Part shown: positions 9,305 to 17,471 of the stretch, one piece after another
How the letters are laid out: each line of letters begins with the position of its first letter
Position numbering within the stretch: the stretch's first letter is position 1
Assembly (NCBI GenBank): GCA_013297745.1
Contig: JAAFIM010000001.1
Coordinates: forward strand, 1-64,000
DNA from: Chitinophagales bacterium
GTDB lineage: Bacteria; Bacteroidota; Bacteroidia; Chitinophagales; Saprospiraceae
DNA: 64,000 nt
Direction: 5' to 3'
Made by a program: the position numbers and the translations under genes
The notes under the pieces: model-generated
The model's input: the letters and a program-made list of their open reading frames with translations, nothing else
Databases searched by the model: none
Told to the model about the DNA's origin: nothing

Positions 9305-9700
9305 TTACTTCTCCGTAAGTTGTTGATTGGCTTCGTCTTGGTACTTGCTTGGACATTTCAACTGGATTTGATGGGCTACAAATAGGTCTTTTTCCACTTT
9401 GCCCGTCAATACAATCTGCTCACTGCGCTCAAAATCTTGAGGTTTCGGTTTTAGACAAACCACTTGCATTTCCAACCCATTGGCGTCTTTCATAAAAAAA
9501 CGAAATTGATTGGGGTCTTTTGTGGGTTCATAAATAATCGGTTTGTCCAAACTCAAATGTCCCACCACTTGGTGATTGCGTTCGGTAGCTTGAGAAGCCA
9601 CGCTAAAATTGCTATACTCGGAAAAATCGCCCGACATACTAATCAATACGCCTACAGCCAAAGCCATAACTAACAATAAAATAAGGTGTGTTTTTTTCAT
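9305..9700 (-). CDS. ccmE: Cytochrome c maturation protein CcmE, Cys variant
   Basis: CcmE is the periplasmic heme chaperone of cytochrome c maturation. The 131-aa protein has one N-terminal membrane helix (about residues 4-23). An OB-fold domain follows, with typical stretches VVGHLSLDKP, FRFFMKDANG, PKPQDFERSEQIVLTGK and LFVAHQIQLKCPSKY. The classical heme-binding motif HxxxY is CxxxY here (Cys116, Tyr120). That variant is known from some other Ccm systems. No other ccm gene is in the window. It appears to head a run that continues into the EndoU-like gene 16 bp downstream. Confidence 0.88.
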   Translation of the reverse strand: MKKTHLILLLVMALAVGVLISMSGDFSEYSNFSVASQATERNHQVVGHLSLDKPIIYEPTKDPNQFRFFMKDANGLEMQVVCLKPKPQDFERSEQIVLTGKVEKDLFVAHQIQLKCPSKYQDEANQQLTEK

Positions 9701-9930
9701 AATTTTATATTTTAAAAATAATTTTTTTATCGCCCATTAGATAGGTTTTTATAAACTAAATCTATTAGTGTGCTTATTTTTTTATGGCTTTAATCCATTT
9801 TGCAAATTTTTTTTGATAAAGAACCCAAAACTAATTGCCAAACTTTTATATTTATGCAACCGCTAATAGATTTTTGACCAAATAAAACACAAAGATATAC
9901 CAAAAAAGTTTATCCGTTTAGAAAAATGAT

Positions 9931-9938
9931 TATCTTTG
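9931..9938 (+). promoter_or_regulatory. -7 box TATCTTTG
   Basis: Matches the Bacteroidota -7 consensus TAnnTTTG, 40 bp upstream of the ATG of the 106-aa gene. Confidence 0.65.
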
Positions 9939-9978
9939 CGCAAAAATTTGTAAAAATTGCTAAAAAACGGTTAAAAAT

Positions 9979-10299
9979 ATGTCAAAAAAAGCAAATGCAA
10001 GCGCAAGTGTAGCCAAATTCCAAGCTCGGGTAGTTTATGGCTTTGAGAATAAATTAGAGGTGGTTTTGTTGGGCAATCCCATAGAAGGTAAGATAGAAAA
10101 AGGAATGATGGCTCACGTACAAATCGGACAAAGTGCTCAAGTCGGCAATTGGGAGATTGTAGAAATTCAAAAAATGGACTTCATCAACGAATCCGAACAC
10201 CACAATTTTTTGGGTTTGGTTATTCGCTGTGCTGATGTGGCTGCTTACAAACTATTGCAGTCGCTTCGCGTATATGACGAAACTTTATTAATACAATAA
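9979..10299 (+). CDS. Small protein with EF-Tu domain-2-like barrel pattern
   Basis: This is a 106-aa cytoplasmic protein I do not recognise as a named family. Its core, from GNPIEGKIEKGMMAHVQIG through NWEIVEIQKMDF to NFLGLVIRC, resembles the small beta-barrel (domain 2) of translation GTPases. That barrel has a GxVxxG..V.VG turn and a late GL.LRG-like strand. No GTPase domain is attached. It has its own promoter box 40 bp upstream and a strong terminator 22 bp downstream, so it is a one-gene unit. The barrel likeness is by eye only. Confidence 0.75.
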   Translation: MSKKANASASVAKFQARVVYGFENKLEVVLLGNPIEGKIEKGMMAHVQIGQSAQVGNWEIVEIQKMDFINESEHHNFLGLVIRCADVAAYKLLQSLRVYDETLLIQ

Positions 10300-10320
10300 T
10301 TGTTAAATCAACTCGTCTGT

Positions 10321-10343
10321 AGCTCGCTTCGGCGGGCTTTTTT
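10321..10343 (+). terminator. Terminator with UUCG loop
   Basis: AGCTCGC and GCGGGCT close a TTCG tetraloop and a run of Ts follows. This is a classical intrinsic terminator for the 106-aa gene. Confidence 0.85.
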
Positions 10344-10368
10344 TATATTCTTTTTTACCAAAAAATCG

Positions 10369-10376
10369 TATCTTTG
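10369..10376 (+). promoter_or_regulatory. -7 box TATCTTTG
   Basis: TATCTTTG lies 25 bp before the ATG at 10401. It shows that an upstream in-frame start at 10374 would fall inside the promoter and is not used. Confidence 0.7.
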
Positions 10377-10400
10377 CGCCCAAATTTTATAATCTTTGAT

Positions 10401-12185
10401 ATGTCTACTACCAAAAATGTGAAACCCGCACAAAACGGGAAAATTTTAGCTCGTATTTTGGCTTTGGCCAAACCCTACAAATGGGTTTTTATCTTAGCTG
10501 CTACTTTATCTGTGGTATTAGCTCCTGTAGCTATTTTGCGCCCTTTTTTGGTGCAACTGACTGTGGATAAGCACATTCTCAACAACGATTATGACGGTTT
10601 GTTATTGATGATAGCGATTTTATTCGGAATTTTATTTTTGGAAGGTTTGCTAGCTTATATATTTTCGTACTCTACTAGTTGGCTGGGTCAATCTATCATC
10701 CGCGATACAAGGGTTAAAGTATTTCGCCACATCAACAGCCTGCGCTTGTCTTATTTTGACCGCACTCCTATTGGTACGAATATGACCCGCACCATTTCCG
10801 ACTTAGAAACGATAAACACAGTGTTTTCGGAGGGGATTATTACCATAATAGCCGATATTTTAACCCTAATTTTTGTGTTGGGGATTATGTTTTACACCAG
10901 TTGGTCGCTAACTTTGGTCTGTTTATCCATATTCCCATTATTATTAATCGCAAGTTATTGGTTTAAAGAAGCGGTCAAAAAATCTTACGAGCGCGTCCGC
11001 AATCTGGTGGCTACGCTCAACGCATTTTTACAGGAGCGCATTTCTGGTATGCGTTTGGTGCAAATTTTCAACGCTGAAGAGCAAGAAAAACAAAAATTTG
11101 AAAAAATAAGCCGCGATTATACCCGCGCCAATTTGGATTCTATATTCCCTTACGCTGTATTTTTTCCTTTGGTAGAAATTTTCTCAGCAGCAAGTTTGGG
11201 TTTAATGGTTTGGTACGGCGCGAGCGGCGTATTGGATGGGGATGTAACCCTTGGGGTTTTGGTAGCTTTTCCTTTGTATTTGGGGCAATTATTCCGCCCG
11301 ATAAGAATGTTAGCGGATAAATTCAACTCTTTGCAAATGGGCTTGGTGGCTGCCAATCGCGTTTTTGAACTATTGGATAGCCGCGAACAGATAAGCAACG
11401 AGGGTAAAATTATCCCTACCCAACTCAAAGGCGATGTTGTGTTCAAAAATGTATTTTTTTCCTACCAACAGGACAAAAAAGCCGAAGAGATTGAAGATTG
11501 GATTTTACAAAATATCAACTTCCGACTTCCTGAAGGGCAAACTTTGGCTATAGTCGGCAGCACAGGCGCGGGCAAATCTACCATTATCAACATTTTGAGC
11601 CGTTTTTATGAAATCCACAAGGGCGAAATTTCTATAGGCAGCGAAAATTTGAAATCTTTTGAACTTTATGCTTTGCGGAGGCGAATTGCTGTAGTTTTGC
11701 AAGATGTGTTTTTGTTTTCGGGTACAGTTTTTGAAAATATAAGCCTCAACGACCCCAATATCAGCAAAGAACAGGTTATAGCAGCAGCCCAATTGATAGG
11801 CGCACACGATTATATTATCCGCTTGCCTGAAGGTTATGATTACCAAGTGAGAGAACGCGGCGCAACCCTTTCTATGGGGCAAAGGCAGTTGATTTCTTTC
11901 GTGCGGGCTTTAGTGTTCAACCCCGATATTTTGGTATTGGACGAAGCCACTTCAGCCATAGACCCAGAAACCGAAGCGATTATCCAGCACGCCATAGAAA
12001 AATTGATAAATCGCCGCACTTCTATCATTATTGCGCACAGACTTTCCACGATACAACACGCGCATCAAGTTATGGTTTTGGAAAAAGGCCAAATCGCCGA
12101 AATCGGCAGCCCAACCGAATTGATGCAGTTGGAAAATGGACATTATCGCCAATTGGTGGAAGCCAGCCAGCAAGAGGCGGTGTAA
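10401..12185 (+). CDS. ABC exporter, MsbA-like fused half-transporter
   Basis: This is a 594-aa homodimer-type ABC exporter. The N-terminal region (about residues 25-325) is a six-helix transmembrane domain, including SLRLSYFDRTPIGTNMTRT, as in MsbA/MdlB-like proteins. The C-terminal nucleotide-binding domain has Walker A (GSTGAGKST), the Q-loop (VLQDVFLFSG), a signature motif LSMGQRQL, Walker B (ILVLDEATS) and the H-loop (IIAHRLST). All catalytic elements are present. The substrate may be lipid or drug and cannot be decided here. The start at 10401 follows the promoter box at 10369. The end is 85 bp before a T9SS cargo gene. Confidence 0.95.
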   Translation: MSTTKNVKPAQNGKILARILALAKPYKWVFILAATLSVVLAPVAILRPFLVQLTVDKHILNNDYDGLLLMIAILFGILFLEGLLAYIFSYSTSWLGQSIIRDTRVKVFRHINSLRLSYFDRTPIGTNMTRTISDLETINTVFSEGIITIIADILTLIFVLGIMFYTSWSLTLVCLSIFPLLLIASYWFKEAVKKSYERVRNLVATLNAFLQERISGMRLVQIFNAEEQEKQKFEKISRDYTRANLDSIFPYAVFFPLVEIFSAASLGLMVWYGASGVLDGDVTLGVLVAFPLYLGQLFRPIRMLADKFNSLQMGLVAANRVFELLDSREQISNEGKIIPTQLKGDVVFKNVFFSYQQDKKAEEIEDWILQNINFRLPEGQTLAIVGSTGAGKSTIINILSRFYEIHKGEISIGSENLKSFELYALRRRIAVVLQDVFLFSGTVFENISLNDPNISKEQVIAAAQLIGAHDYIIRLPEGYDYQVRERGATLSMGQRQLISFVRALVFNPDILVLDEATSAIDPETEAIIQHAIEKLINRRTSIIIAHRLSTIQHAHQVMVLEKGQIAEIGSPTELMQLENGHYRQLVEASQQEAV

Positions 12186-12270
12186 AGGGGAAGTTTTGAG
12201 TAGCGGCTATTTTTTATGCAAAATTTCTAATCATCATTACTTTATTTTATCATCAAAAATTCAAAAAAAC

Positions 12271-13815
12271 ATGCAAAAAACGCTACTCTTTTGTTGCTGC
12301 TTTTGGATAGCAACGCTCTCCGCCCAAAATAATTGGAACCCTTTTCCGCTCAATCAACTAGCTTATTTCAACAAAGGCGCGAACAATCCTGTAGATATGT
12401 ATTGGGCAGATTCTGCTATTACCAATTCACTTGGGCAAACGGTGCATATTATCGACCAAAAATATCACAGTAATCTTGGGCATTGTTCTGATACTGTTTA
12501 TTCTCAAATTATTGTTCCTACAGCTTCAGGGCAATCTATGTACATTACGCTCCCACAACCAGATAGTTTTATTATCGATAATGGCTTTTTGTACTATCAA
12601 CGGGGCGGGATTTTAGATTCTTTCCCCTATTTGGCGAATGTGGGCGAAACTTGGACGCAGCAAATTATGCAGCCTGAAGCAGATTTTGTATTTTGGAGTT
12701 GTGATAGCATAGTTTGGGCTAATCATTTGGGTTTTGACGACAGCATCAAATACTTCACCGCCCAACCGCAAAAGAATGGGATAAATTTAGCCCCTCAACA
12801 GTTTAAATTAGCCAAAAATTTAGGGCTTATTTCTTTTATACCTTTTAGTTATAATTGGGATAGTTTAAACGTGCCTATTTGGGAGAATATAGGTTTTATC
12901 CACAATACGGATGGACATTTTGGTTTTACCAGCAGCCGCAATAATTGGGAACGCAAAGTTTGTTCTACCAACGATGTTTTCACCTATTATCAAAACCAAA
13001 CTTATGGGGGCTATAGACGCATTCACATTGTGGATAGTATTACCTATTTTTATGAAAATAGCGACTCTATTATCTACTGCGTGCAAACTGATAGATATAC
13101 CGCGTACAATGGTGTTTTCTCTACAACAACCAGCTTTGATACCGTAAAAATTGATAAGCATTTCCCCCAACCTTTTCACCAATATCCAAATAAAAGTCTG
13201 AATTATGGCGCATCTGTAGTTTCACCAAGTTGGGTTTATCTGAGTTATAATGAGTTTAGCCAAAATACAAATACAAGGGAACTGTATGCAAATGACTGTA
13301 TGGGCGGTATAGGTTGGGAATACTATGATACAACACTATGCGGGCTAATGAACTCATTAAGTTTTTCAGATATTTTTAAAGCCCGCTATCAAGAAAATTT
13401 AGGTGGAGTTTGGGGCGAATTTGGTATGGTTGCTTCGCCTTCTAGCGGATTTCTTTATAATTCCCAATTAATTGGTTACCGAACTTGTGGCGACACTATG
13501 GGGCTTACAGACCGCGATAGTTTGATGAATATGGCAATGCGTTGGACAAGTGTGGAAGAAGTAACCAATGCTGCATCTTTCCGTCTATACCCTAATCCCA
13601 GCCAAAATGTGGTACAAATAGAAATCAACCCCCTTTCCGCAAATTATCCCCATACTGTAGAAATATACGACCTTTCGGGCAAATTATTGATAATCAAAGA
13701 ATTAGGCATTGCTAATCTACACCAGTTAGAAATTCATAACCTAACTCAAGGTTTATACATTGTGCGTTTGCTCAACGCCAAAAACACAGAACAAAGTTTA
13801 TTGATAAAACAATAA
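12271..13815 (+). CDS. T9SS type A sorting domain protein, otherwise unknown
   Basis: This 514-aa protein is predicted to be secreted. The start at 12271 gives the signal peptide MQKTLLFCCCFWIATLSAQ. The C-terminal 80 residues (FRLYPNPSQNVVQIEI ... YDLSGKLLIIKE ... LTQGLYIVRLLN) are a T9SS type A sorting domain. It is removed on export and linked to a surface lipid, or released. The body (about 20-430) matches nothing I know. It is rich in Tyr, Trp and Asn, with repeated beta patterns. It depends on the T9SS encoded at 0.1-6.5 kb. Confidence 0.88.
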   Translation: MQKTLLFCCCFWIATLSAQNNWNPFPLNQLAYFNKGANNPVDMYWADSAITNSLGQTVHIIDQKYHSNLGHCSDTVYSQIIVPTASGQSMYITLPQPDSFIIDNGFLYYQRGGILDSFPYLANVGETWTQQIMQPEADFVFWSCDSIVWANHLGFDDSIKYFTAQPQKNGINLAPQQFKLAKNLGLISFIPFSYNWDSLNVPIWENIGFIHNTDGHFGFTSSRNNWERKVCSTNDVFTYYQNQTYGGYRRIHIVDSITYFYENSDSIIYCVQTDRYTAYNGVFSTTTSFDTVKIDKHFPQPFHQYPNKSLNYGASVVSPSWVYLSYNEFSQNTNTRELYANDCMGGIGWEYYDTTLCGLMNSLSFSDIFKARYQENLGGVWGEFGMVASPSSGFLYNSQLIGYRTCGDTMGLTDRDSLMNMAMRWTSVEEVTNAASFRLYPNPSQNVVQIEINPLSANYPHTVEIYDLSGKLLIIKELGIANLHQLEIHNLTQGLYIVRLLNAKNTEQSLLIKQ

Positions 13816-13864
13816 TCTAACCATTTTTCAACATTTATTAATTTTCATAAATACAAAAAAAACT

Positions 13865-14338
13865 ATGTTTGACAATTTATTAAGCGGTCTCACAGGCGGC
13901 AATGGTGGCGACAGCAACTTATTGGGCAGCCTACAACAAAAATTTGGTTTGAGCCAAGAACAAGCTACTCAAGCACTACCTGTAGCACAAGAGTCTGTAA
14001 CCGAAACGCTTAAAGCACAAGCACTTTCGGGCAACATCGGCGGCATCAGCAGTTTGTTGGGCGGCAATGCTCAAGAGCAAACTAGCAATCCTATAGCTTC
14101 AGCTATTTCGGGCAATATGTTGCAAAATTTGGTGAGCAAAGTGGGCTTACCCGAATCTATAGCCAGCAAAATTTCTGTAGATTTTCTACCCCAAATTCTT
14201 GGTTTTTTCCAATCCAAAGCCAAAGACGAAAACGGCAATGTATCCGAAAGTGGTATTATGTCTATGTTGGGCGGCAATTTGGGCAATATCGGCGGCGCAC
14301 TTGGCGGTCTCAAGGATAAATTGGGTGGTTTTTTCTAA
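13865..14338 (+). CDS. DUF937-like Gly-rich protein
   Basis: The 157-aa protein opens MFDNLLSGLTGG and continues with LLGSLQQKFGLSQEQATQALP, a pattern seen in DUF937/YidB-type proteins. The middle holds SASAISGNMLQNLV-type helices. The tail is Gly/Leu-rich (GGNLGNIGGALGGLKDKLGGFF). No signal peptide. Its function is not established. It starts 49 bp after the preceding T9SS cargo gene and is followed by an inverted-repeat element. Confidence 0.8.
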   Translation: MFDNLLSGLTGGNGGDSNLLGSLQQKFGLSQEQATQALPVAQESVTETLKAQALSGNIGGISSLLGGNAQEQTSNPIASAISGNMLQNLVSKVGLPESIASKISVDFLPQILGFFQSKAKDENGNVSESGIMSMLGGNLGNIGGALGGLKDKLGGFF

Positions 14339-14355
14339 GCCCATTTTTATTACTA

Positions 14356-14595
14356 ACTGACCTTTCGCAGTATATTTTTCATTTTTTTTACAATTAGCTT
14401 TTTGCAGTTAAATTTTCCTATATGCGCTCAATAGCGTGGGGTTTTATACCCCGCGCGCTGATAAATTTTCCATAAAAAAATAGAAAATATAACATTTTTT
14501 ACCATTTTTGTGCGTGGGGTGTAAAACCCCACGCTATTGAGCGCACACTGTTATTTTTTTCAATCCACCAAATTTTTTAACTGCGAAAGGTCAGT
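14356..14595. mobile_element. 240-bp MITE-like palindromic element, 5-bp duplication
   Basis: Perfect 16-bp terminal inverted repeats, ACTGACCTTTCGCAGT at 14356-14371 and its complement at 14580-14595, are flanked by TACTA on both sides (14351-14355 and 14596-14600). A perfect 20-bp inner inverted repeat lies at 14423-14442 and 14526-14545. Each inner arm carries a 23-nt hairpin with an 8-bp stem and 7-nt loop (14434-14456 and 14512-14534). There is no coding capacity. The structure is that of a miniature transposable element. It shares its hairpin units with the element at 15177-15446. Confidence 0.8.
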
Positions 14596-14605
14596 TACTA
14601 AAAAC

Positions 14606-14644
14606 AAAAAAGCTACTTCTCGCGTGGGAAGTAGCTTTTTTTTT
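14606..14644. terminator. Bidirectional terminator
   Basis: AGCTACTTC and GAAGTAGCT arms with an A run before and a T run after. It lies between the plus-strand DUF937-like gene and the minus-strand 128-aa gene. Confidence 0.8.
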
Positions 14645-14687
14645 ATGTAAATAATTGTAATTGTAAAATATGCGTATCAAATTATCA

Positions 14688-15074
14688 TCAGAGCAGAGAG
14701 GCAGCCCAATCCGCTGCTTTTTTTTCACTATCGGGTTGAATAACAAATAAAGGGTTAAGCACAAACTGAAGTAAAAAATGCTGTATAAATTTACTTATTT
14801 GCGTTTGTTTCATTATTTTGTTTATTTCAAACTCCGTTTGGATATCAAATTTTTGCTGCAATTGACGGAGCAAATAGACGCTATGCTCTACAGGGAATGG
14901 TTGCATTTCCACTAACGCATAGAATAAATCTTTGAAAAGTTGATGCTTTAAATGCGCGTATTGGGTTGCAATCAATTTATATTTAGCAGCTTTTTCTTTT
15001 TCATAGGTAGCTTGTATAATTTCTATTTGTGATTTTATAGAAGCTATAATTTCGGGATTAATATGTTCCTGCAT
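14688..15074 (-). CDS. Unknown 128-aa helical protein
   Basis: The product is predicted to be mainly helical and charged in its first 60 residues (KSQIEIIQATYEKEKAAKYKL), with no signal peptide or membrane helix. I recognise no family. It lies downstream of the DUF6932-like remnant and the 270-bp element, on the same strand as the TPR gene, and ends at a shared terminator. Composition and length suggest a real gene. Confidence 0.55.
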   Translation of the reverse strand: MQEHINPEIIASIKSQIEIIQATYEKEKAAKYKLIATQYAHLKHQLFKDLFYALVEMQPFPVEHSVYLLRQLQQKFDIQTEFEINKIMKQTQISKFIQHFLLQFVLNPLFVIQPDSEKKAADWAASLL

Positions 15075-15176
15075 AGCTAAAAAAATTTAGAAATTGATTT
15101 GAATAAAGCCTTTTTTGAGCGGCTGAGGAAGTTTATTTTTTTCATTTTTAATTCTAAAAAAATTCGCTTCCCAATA

Positions 15177-15446
15177 GGGTTACGAGAGTATAGATTTTTT
15201 ACAATAGCACGGGGTTTTATACCCCGTGCGGTAAAAAAACCTTATTAGTGTTGGGTTTTACACCCAACACACCAAAAATATACATCTTTTATAAAATTTT
15301 ATTCTTGCGTTGGGCGTTGGGTATAAAACCCAACACTAATAAGGTTTTTTTACCGCGTGGGGTGTAAAACCCCACGCTTTCGCTTATTTTATACCGAACA
15401 GCACATTATTTTTATAATTTTTTGTAAAACACACTCTCGTAACCCC
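15177..15446. mobile_element. 270-bp MITE-like element with four 23-nt hairpins
   Basis: Terminal repeats GGGTTACGAGAGT (from 15177) and ACTCTCGTAACCC (15433-15445, plus one extra C) are flanked by AATA at 15173-15176 and 15447-15450. Inside are four 23-nt hairpins with 8-bp stems and 7-nt loops, at 15207-15229, 15248-15270, about 15315-15337 and 15355-15377. Loops are TTTTAYA on the left half and TRTAAAA on the right. Stem sequences differ but pairing is kept. It is non-coding and interrupts the DUF6932-like reading frame. Confidence 0.78.
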
Positions 15447-15668
15447 AATAAAAGAACCGTCCAACCATTGAAAAAAGTTAGTTTCCGTTCCTATAATTTG
15501 GCGCAAATCGTTTAGATAATTTTGATATGCTAACCAAATTTTACCTCTTCTTGTAGGTTTTGACGGGTTATAAGCAGGCACAAATTCCGCTTCAGCTTCA
15601 GCTAATGTACAATTCACAATACCAACACTTAGATAATTGAATTGATAAGGATTGTAAATAAAGTTCAT
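15384..15668 (-). pseudogene. Truncated DUF6932-like (nucleotidyltransferase-like) gene
   Basis: The first 77 residues look like the start of a DUF6932 protein: a leading segment with VNCTLAEAEAEFVPAYNP, then a helical region, then FFQWLDGSFI, where the family has a DGSF nucleotidyltransferase-type motif. Just after SFI the frame runs into the 270-bp element, which supplies the last 17 residues and the stop. The acidic residues expected after DGSF are missing. On the far side of the element, one minus-strand frame ends KKGFIQINF, resembling the family's usual C-terminus, but about 50 middle residues are absent. The start codon abuts the stop of the TPR gene. The family call is from memory of the pattern. 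Confidence 0.5.
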
Positions 15669-17102
15669 TTATTTCTGTTGTTTAGCAAACAAATCCACCC
15701 ACTCCATCACCGCCGTATCTTTGGACAAATCGGGCGCAAGGTCAAAAATAAAGTGGGATTCAGCAAAAGCCACTTGCAGCGTTTGCATCAGCAATAATAA
15801 ACCCTCTTGCCTTTTGCCCGACAAAATCAATAAAGCGGCTTCGGCATAGTCCAACAAAGGGGTAGAAAATTGCTCGCGGGCGGTTTCTATCAGCACAAAA
15901 CCCAAATTGTACAAAGATTCGTCTATCAAAAACTCCAAATAAGCAAACCAATAATCTGTATTGTCAATTTCTAAAGCTATGGCTTTTTGGTAAAAATCGT
16001 GCGCTTTCTGAAAATTGAATAAAGCCACATAAGCCCCAGCCAAAGATAAAGCAAAATCAGGATTAGATTTGTCGGTATGAAAAGCAACCTCAAAATTGTG
16101 TAAAGCTTTTTGGGGTTGTTCTGTCGCCAAATAATTTTCTCCTATCAATTCATACACTCGCCCCTCACAATTATCTATTTTAACCGCTTTTTCGCAAAAA
16201 GATAAAGATAAGATATAATTTTTAAGCTCAAAATGGGCTTCAGCTAATTTTAAATAAGTTTCGGCGTGCGCACCAAATATATTGATACAATCTGCCAAAA
16301 TTTCTATAGCTTCAGCATAACGCTCTGCGTTCATCAATAAGTCTATAGCATCATACCGCGCAAAAGCAAACGTTTCATCCACCACCACAGCATAATCAAA
16401 AGCTTCCAAAGCTGCTTCTATATGATTGAGCCGCCCTTGCGCAAAGCCCAAATTTGTCCAAGCCCAATTAGAATAAGGCGAATTATCGACCAAAGTTTGC
16501 AGTAAATGTAAATTGGCAGCCAAAAAACTAAGCTCCACTTGCTCGAGCAAAACCCGCAGACGAATCGCAGCAGGTTCATAATCAGCCGCTTGGGTCAAAA
16601 TCGCATATAAATTATCAAAAGCCAACTCAAACTGGTGTTGAGACTCGCAAAGCGCAGCTTCCAACAGCAAAATATCCAAATACTCTTCTTCTTCTTTGCC
16701 AACTTGTTCTCTAGCTTTTTCCAATAAATCGTGTGCTTCGTCAAAATACTGCAAACGGTTATAAATTTCTACCCTTGTCAATAAAATATCCAAACCGTCA
16801 GGTTCGTAAGAATGTGCTTTATCCAAAGCCAAATTGGCAGCTTCTGCTTTGCCCAAATCTAATAAAATTTGAGCTTGCTTAATATATAATTGAGCAGAAA
16901 ATGGGTATAAATTTAAACCCATCTCCACCGCCAATAAAGCTTTTTCTGGCAAAAAACCCTGTTCATAAAACTCTATAATATCCAAATACTCATCCAAATC
17001 CAAATAACGAATGTTACCCGCTTTTTGCTGTGCTTCATACTGCGCCACCAATGATTGTATGCCCTCGCTGGCGGCTCCGTTATAATCGTGTTGTGCTGAC
17101 AT
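15669..17102 (-). CDS. Tetratricopeptide-repeat protein
   Basis: The 477-aa protein is built almost entirely of TPR helices, with repeated A..A/Y/P patterns such as YLKLAEAHFELKNYILSLSFCEKAVKID and YELIGENYL...ALHNFEVAF. TPR proteins serve as scaffolds, so no specific role is claimed. There is no signal peptide, so it is probably cytoplasmic. The start at 17102 (MSAQHDYN) was chosen because a TACCTTTG promoter box lies at 17163-17170, and the longer frame begins at a TTG inside that box. The downstream DUF6932-like remnant begins on the base after its stop. Confidence 0.9.
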   Translation of the reverse strand: MSAQHDYNGAASEGIQSLVAQYEAQQKAGNIRYLDLDEYLDIIEFYEQGFLPEKALLAVEMGLNLYPFSAQLYIKQAQILLDLGKAEAANLALDKAHSYEPDGLDILLTRVEIYNRLQYFDEAHDLLEKAREQVGKEEEEYLDILLLEAALCESQHQFELAFDNLYAILTQAADYEPAAIRLRVLLEQVELSFLAANLHLLQTLVDNSPYSNWAWTNLGFAQGRLNHIEAALEAFDYAVVVDETFAFARYDAIDLLMNAERYAEAIEILADCINIFGAHAETYLKLAEAHFELKNYILSLSFCEKAVKIDNCEGRVYELIGENYLATEQPQKALHNFEVAFHTDKSNPDFALSLAGAYVALFNFQKAHDFYQKAIALEIDNTDYWFAYLEFLIDESLYNLGFVLIETAREQFSTPLLDYAEAALLILSGKRQEGLLLLMQTLQVAFAESHFIFDLAPDLSKDTAVMEWVDLFAKQQK

Positions 17103-17162
17103 AGAATCTAAACTTTTATGATAAAAAAATCTCCCTGCTGTTTCCAAACCCTCATTTATACG

Positions 17163-17170
17163 CAAAGGTA
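17163..17170 (-). promoter_or_regulatory. -7 box TACCTTTG for the TPR gene
   Basis: Exact TAnnTTTG on the minus strand, about 60 bp upstream of the chosen ATG. Confidence 0.75.
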
Positions 17171-17354
17171 ATCAATATGCTGCAAAAATACAAATTTTTT
17201 GTCAAAATAAGGAAAAAAAAACCAGTTTTTATTTTTTAGTTTATAAAGTTTTTTTGATAAAATACGATACAAAGTGTTTATTTTACTAATCAATTTAATA
17301 ATACAACTTAAATATAGGCGTTTTTTTGTTGTTTTTTTGCTGCACAAGTCGCCC

Positions 17355-17362
17355 TACTTTTG
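17355..17362 (+). promoter_or_regulatory. -7 box TACTTTTG
   Basis: TAnnTTTG match 110 bp upstream of the T9SS adhesin-like gene, implying a long leader. Confidence 0.5.
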
Positions 17363-17471
17363 TATCATCAAATCCAAACAAAGGGTTTTAGCCACACAAA
17401 CACAATGTTTTTTTTATGTATTCCCCTACACGTTTTTTTTATTTCATTACAGTATTTAAATTTTCAAAACT

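Larger units (their letters stand above)
17103..17471. other. Divergent intergenic region
   Basis: This 369-bp gap separates the minus-strand TPR gene from the plus-strand adhesin-like gene. It holds two opposed TAnnTTTG boxes (17163-17170 minus, 17355-17362 plus). The rest is AT-rich with no gene seen. Confidence 0.6.

Noticed and set aside
17103-17165. Longer TPR protein starting at 17165
   Set aside because: The start would be a TTG inside the TACCTTTG promoter box.
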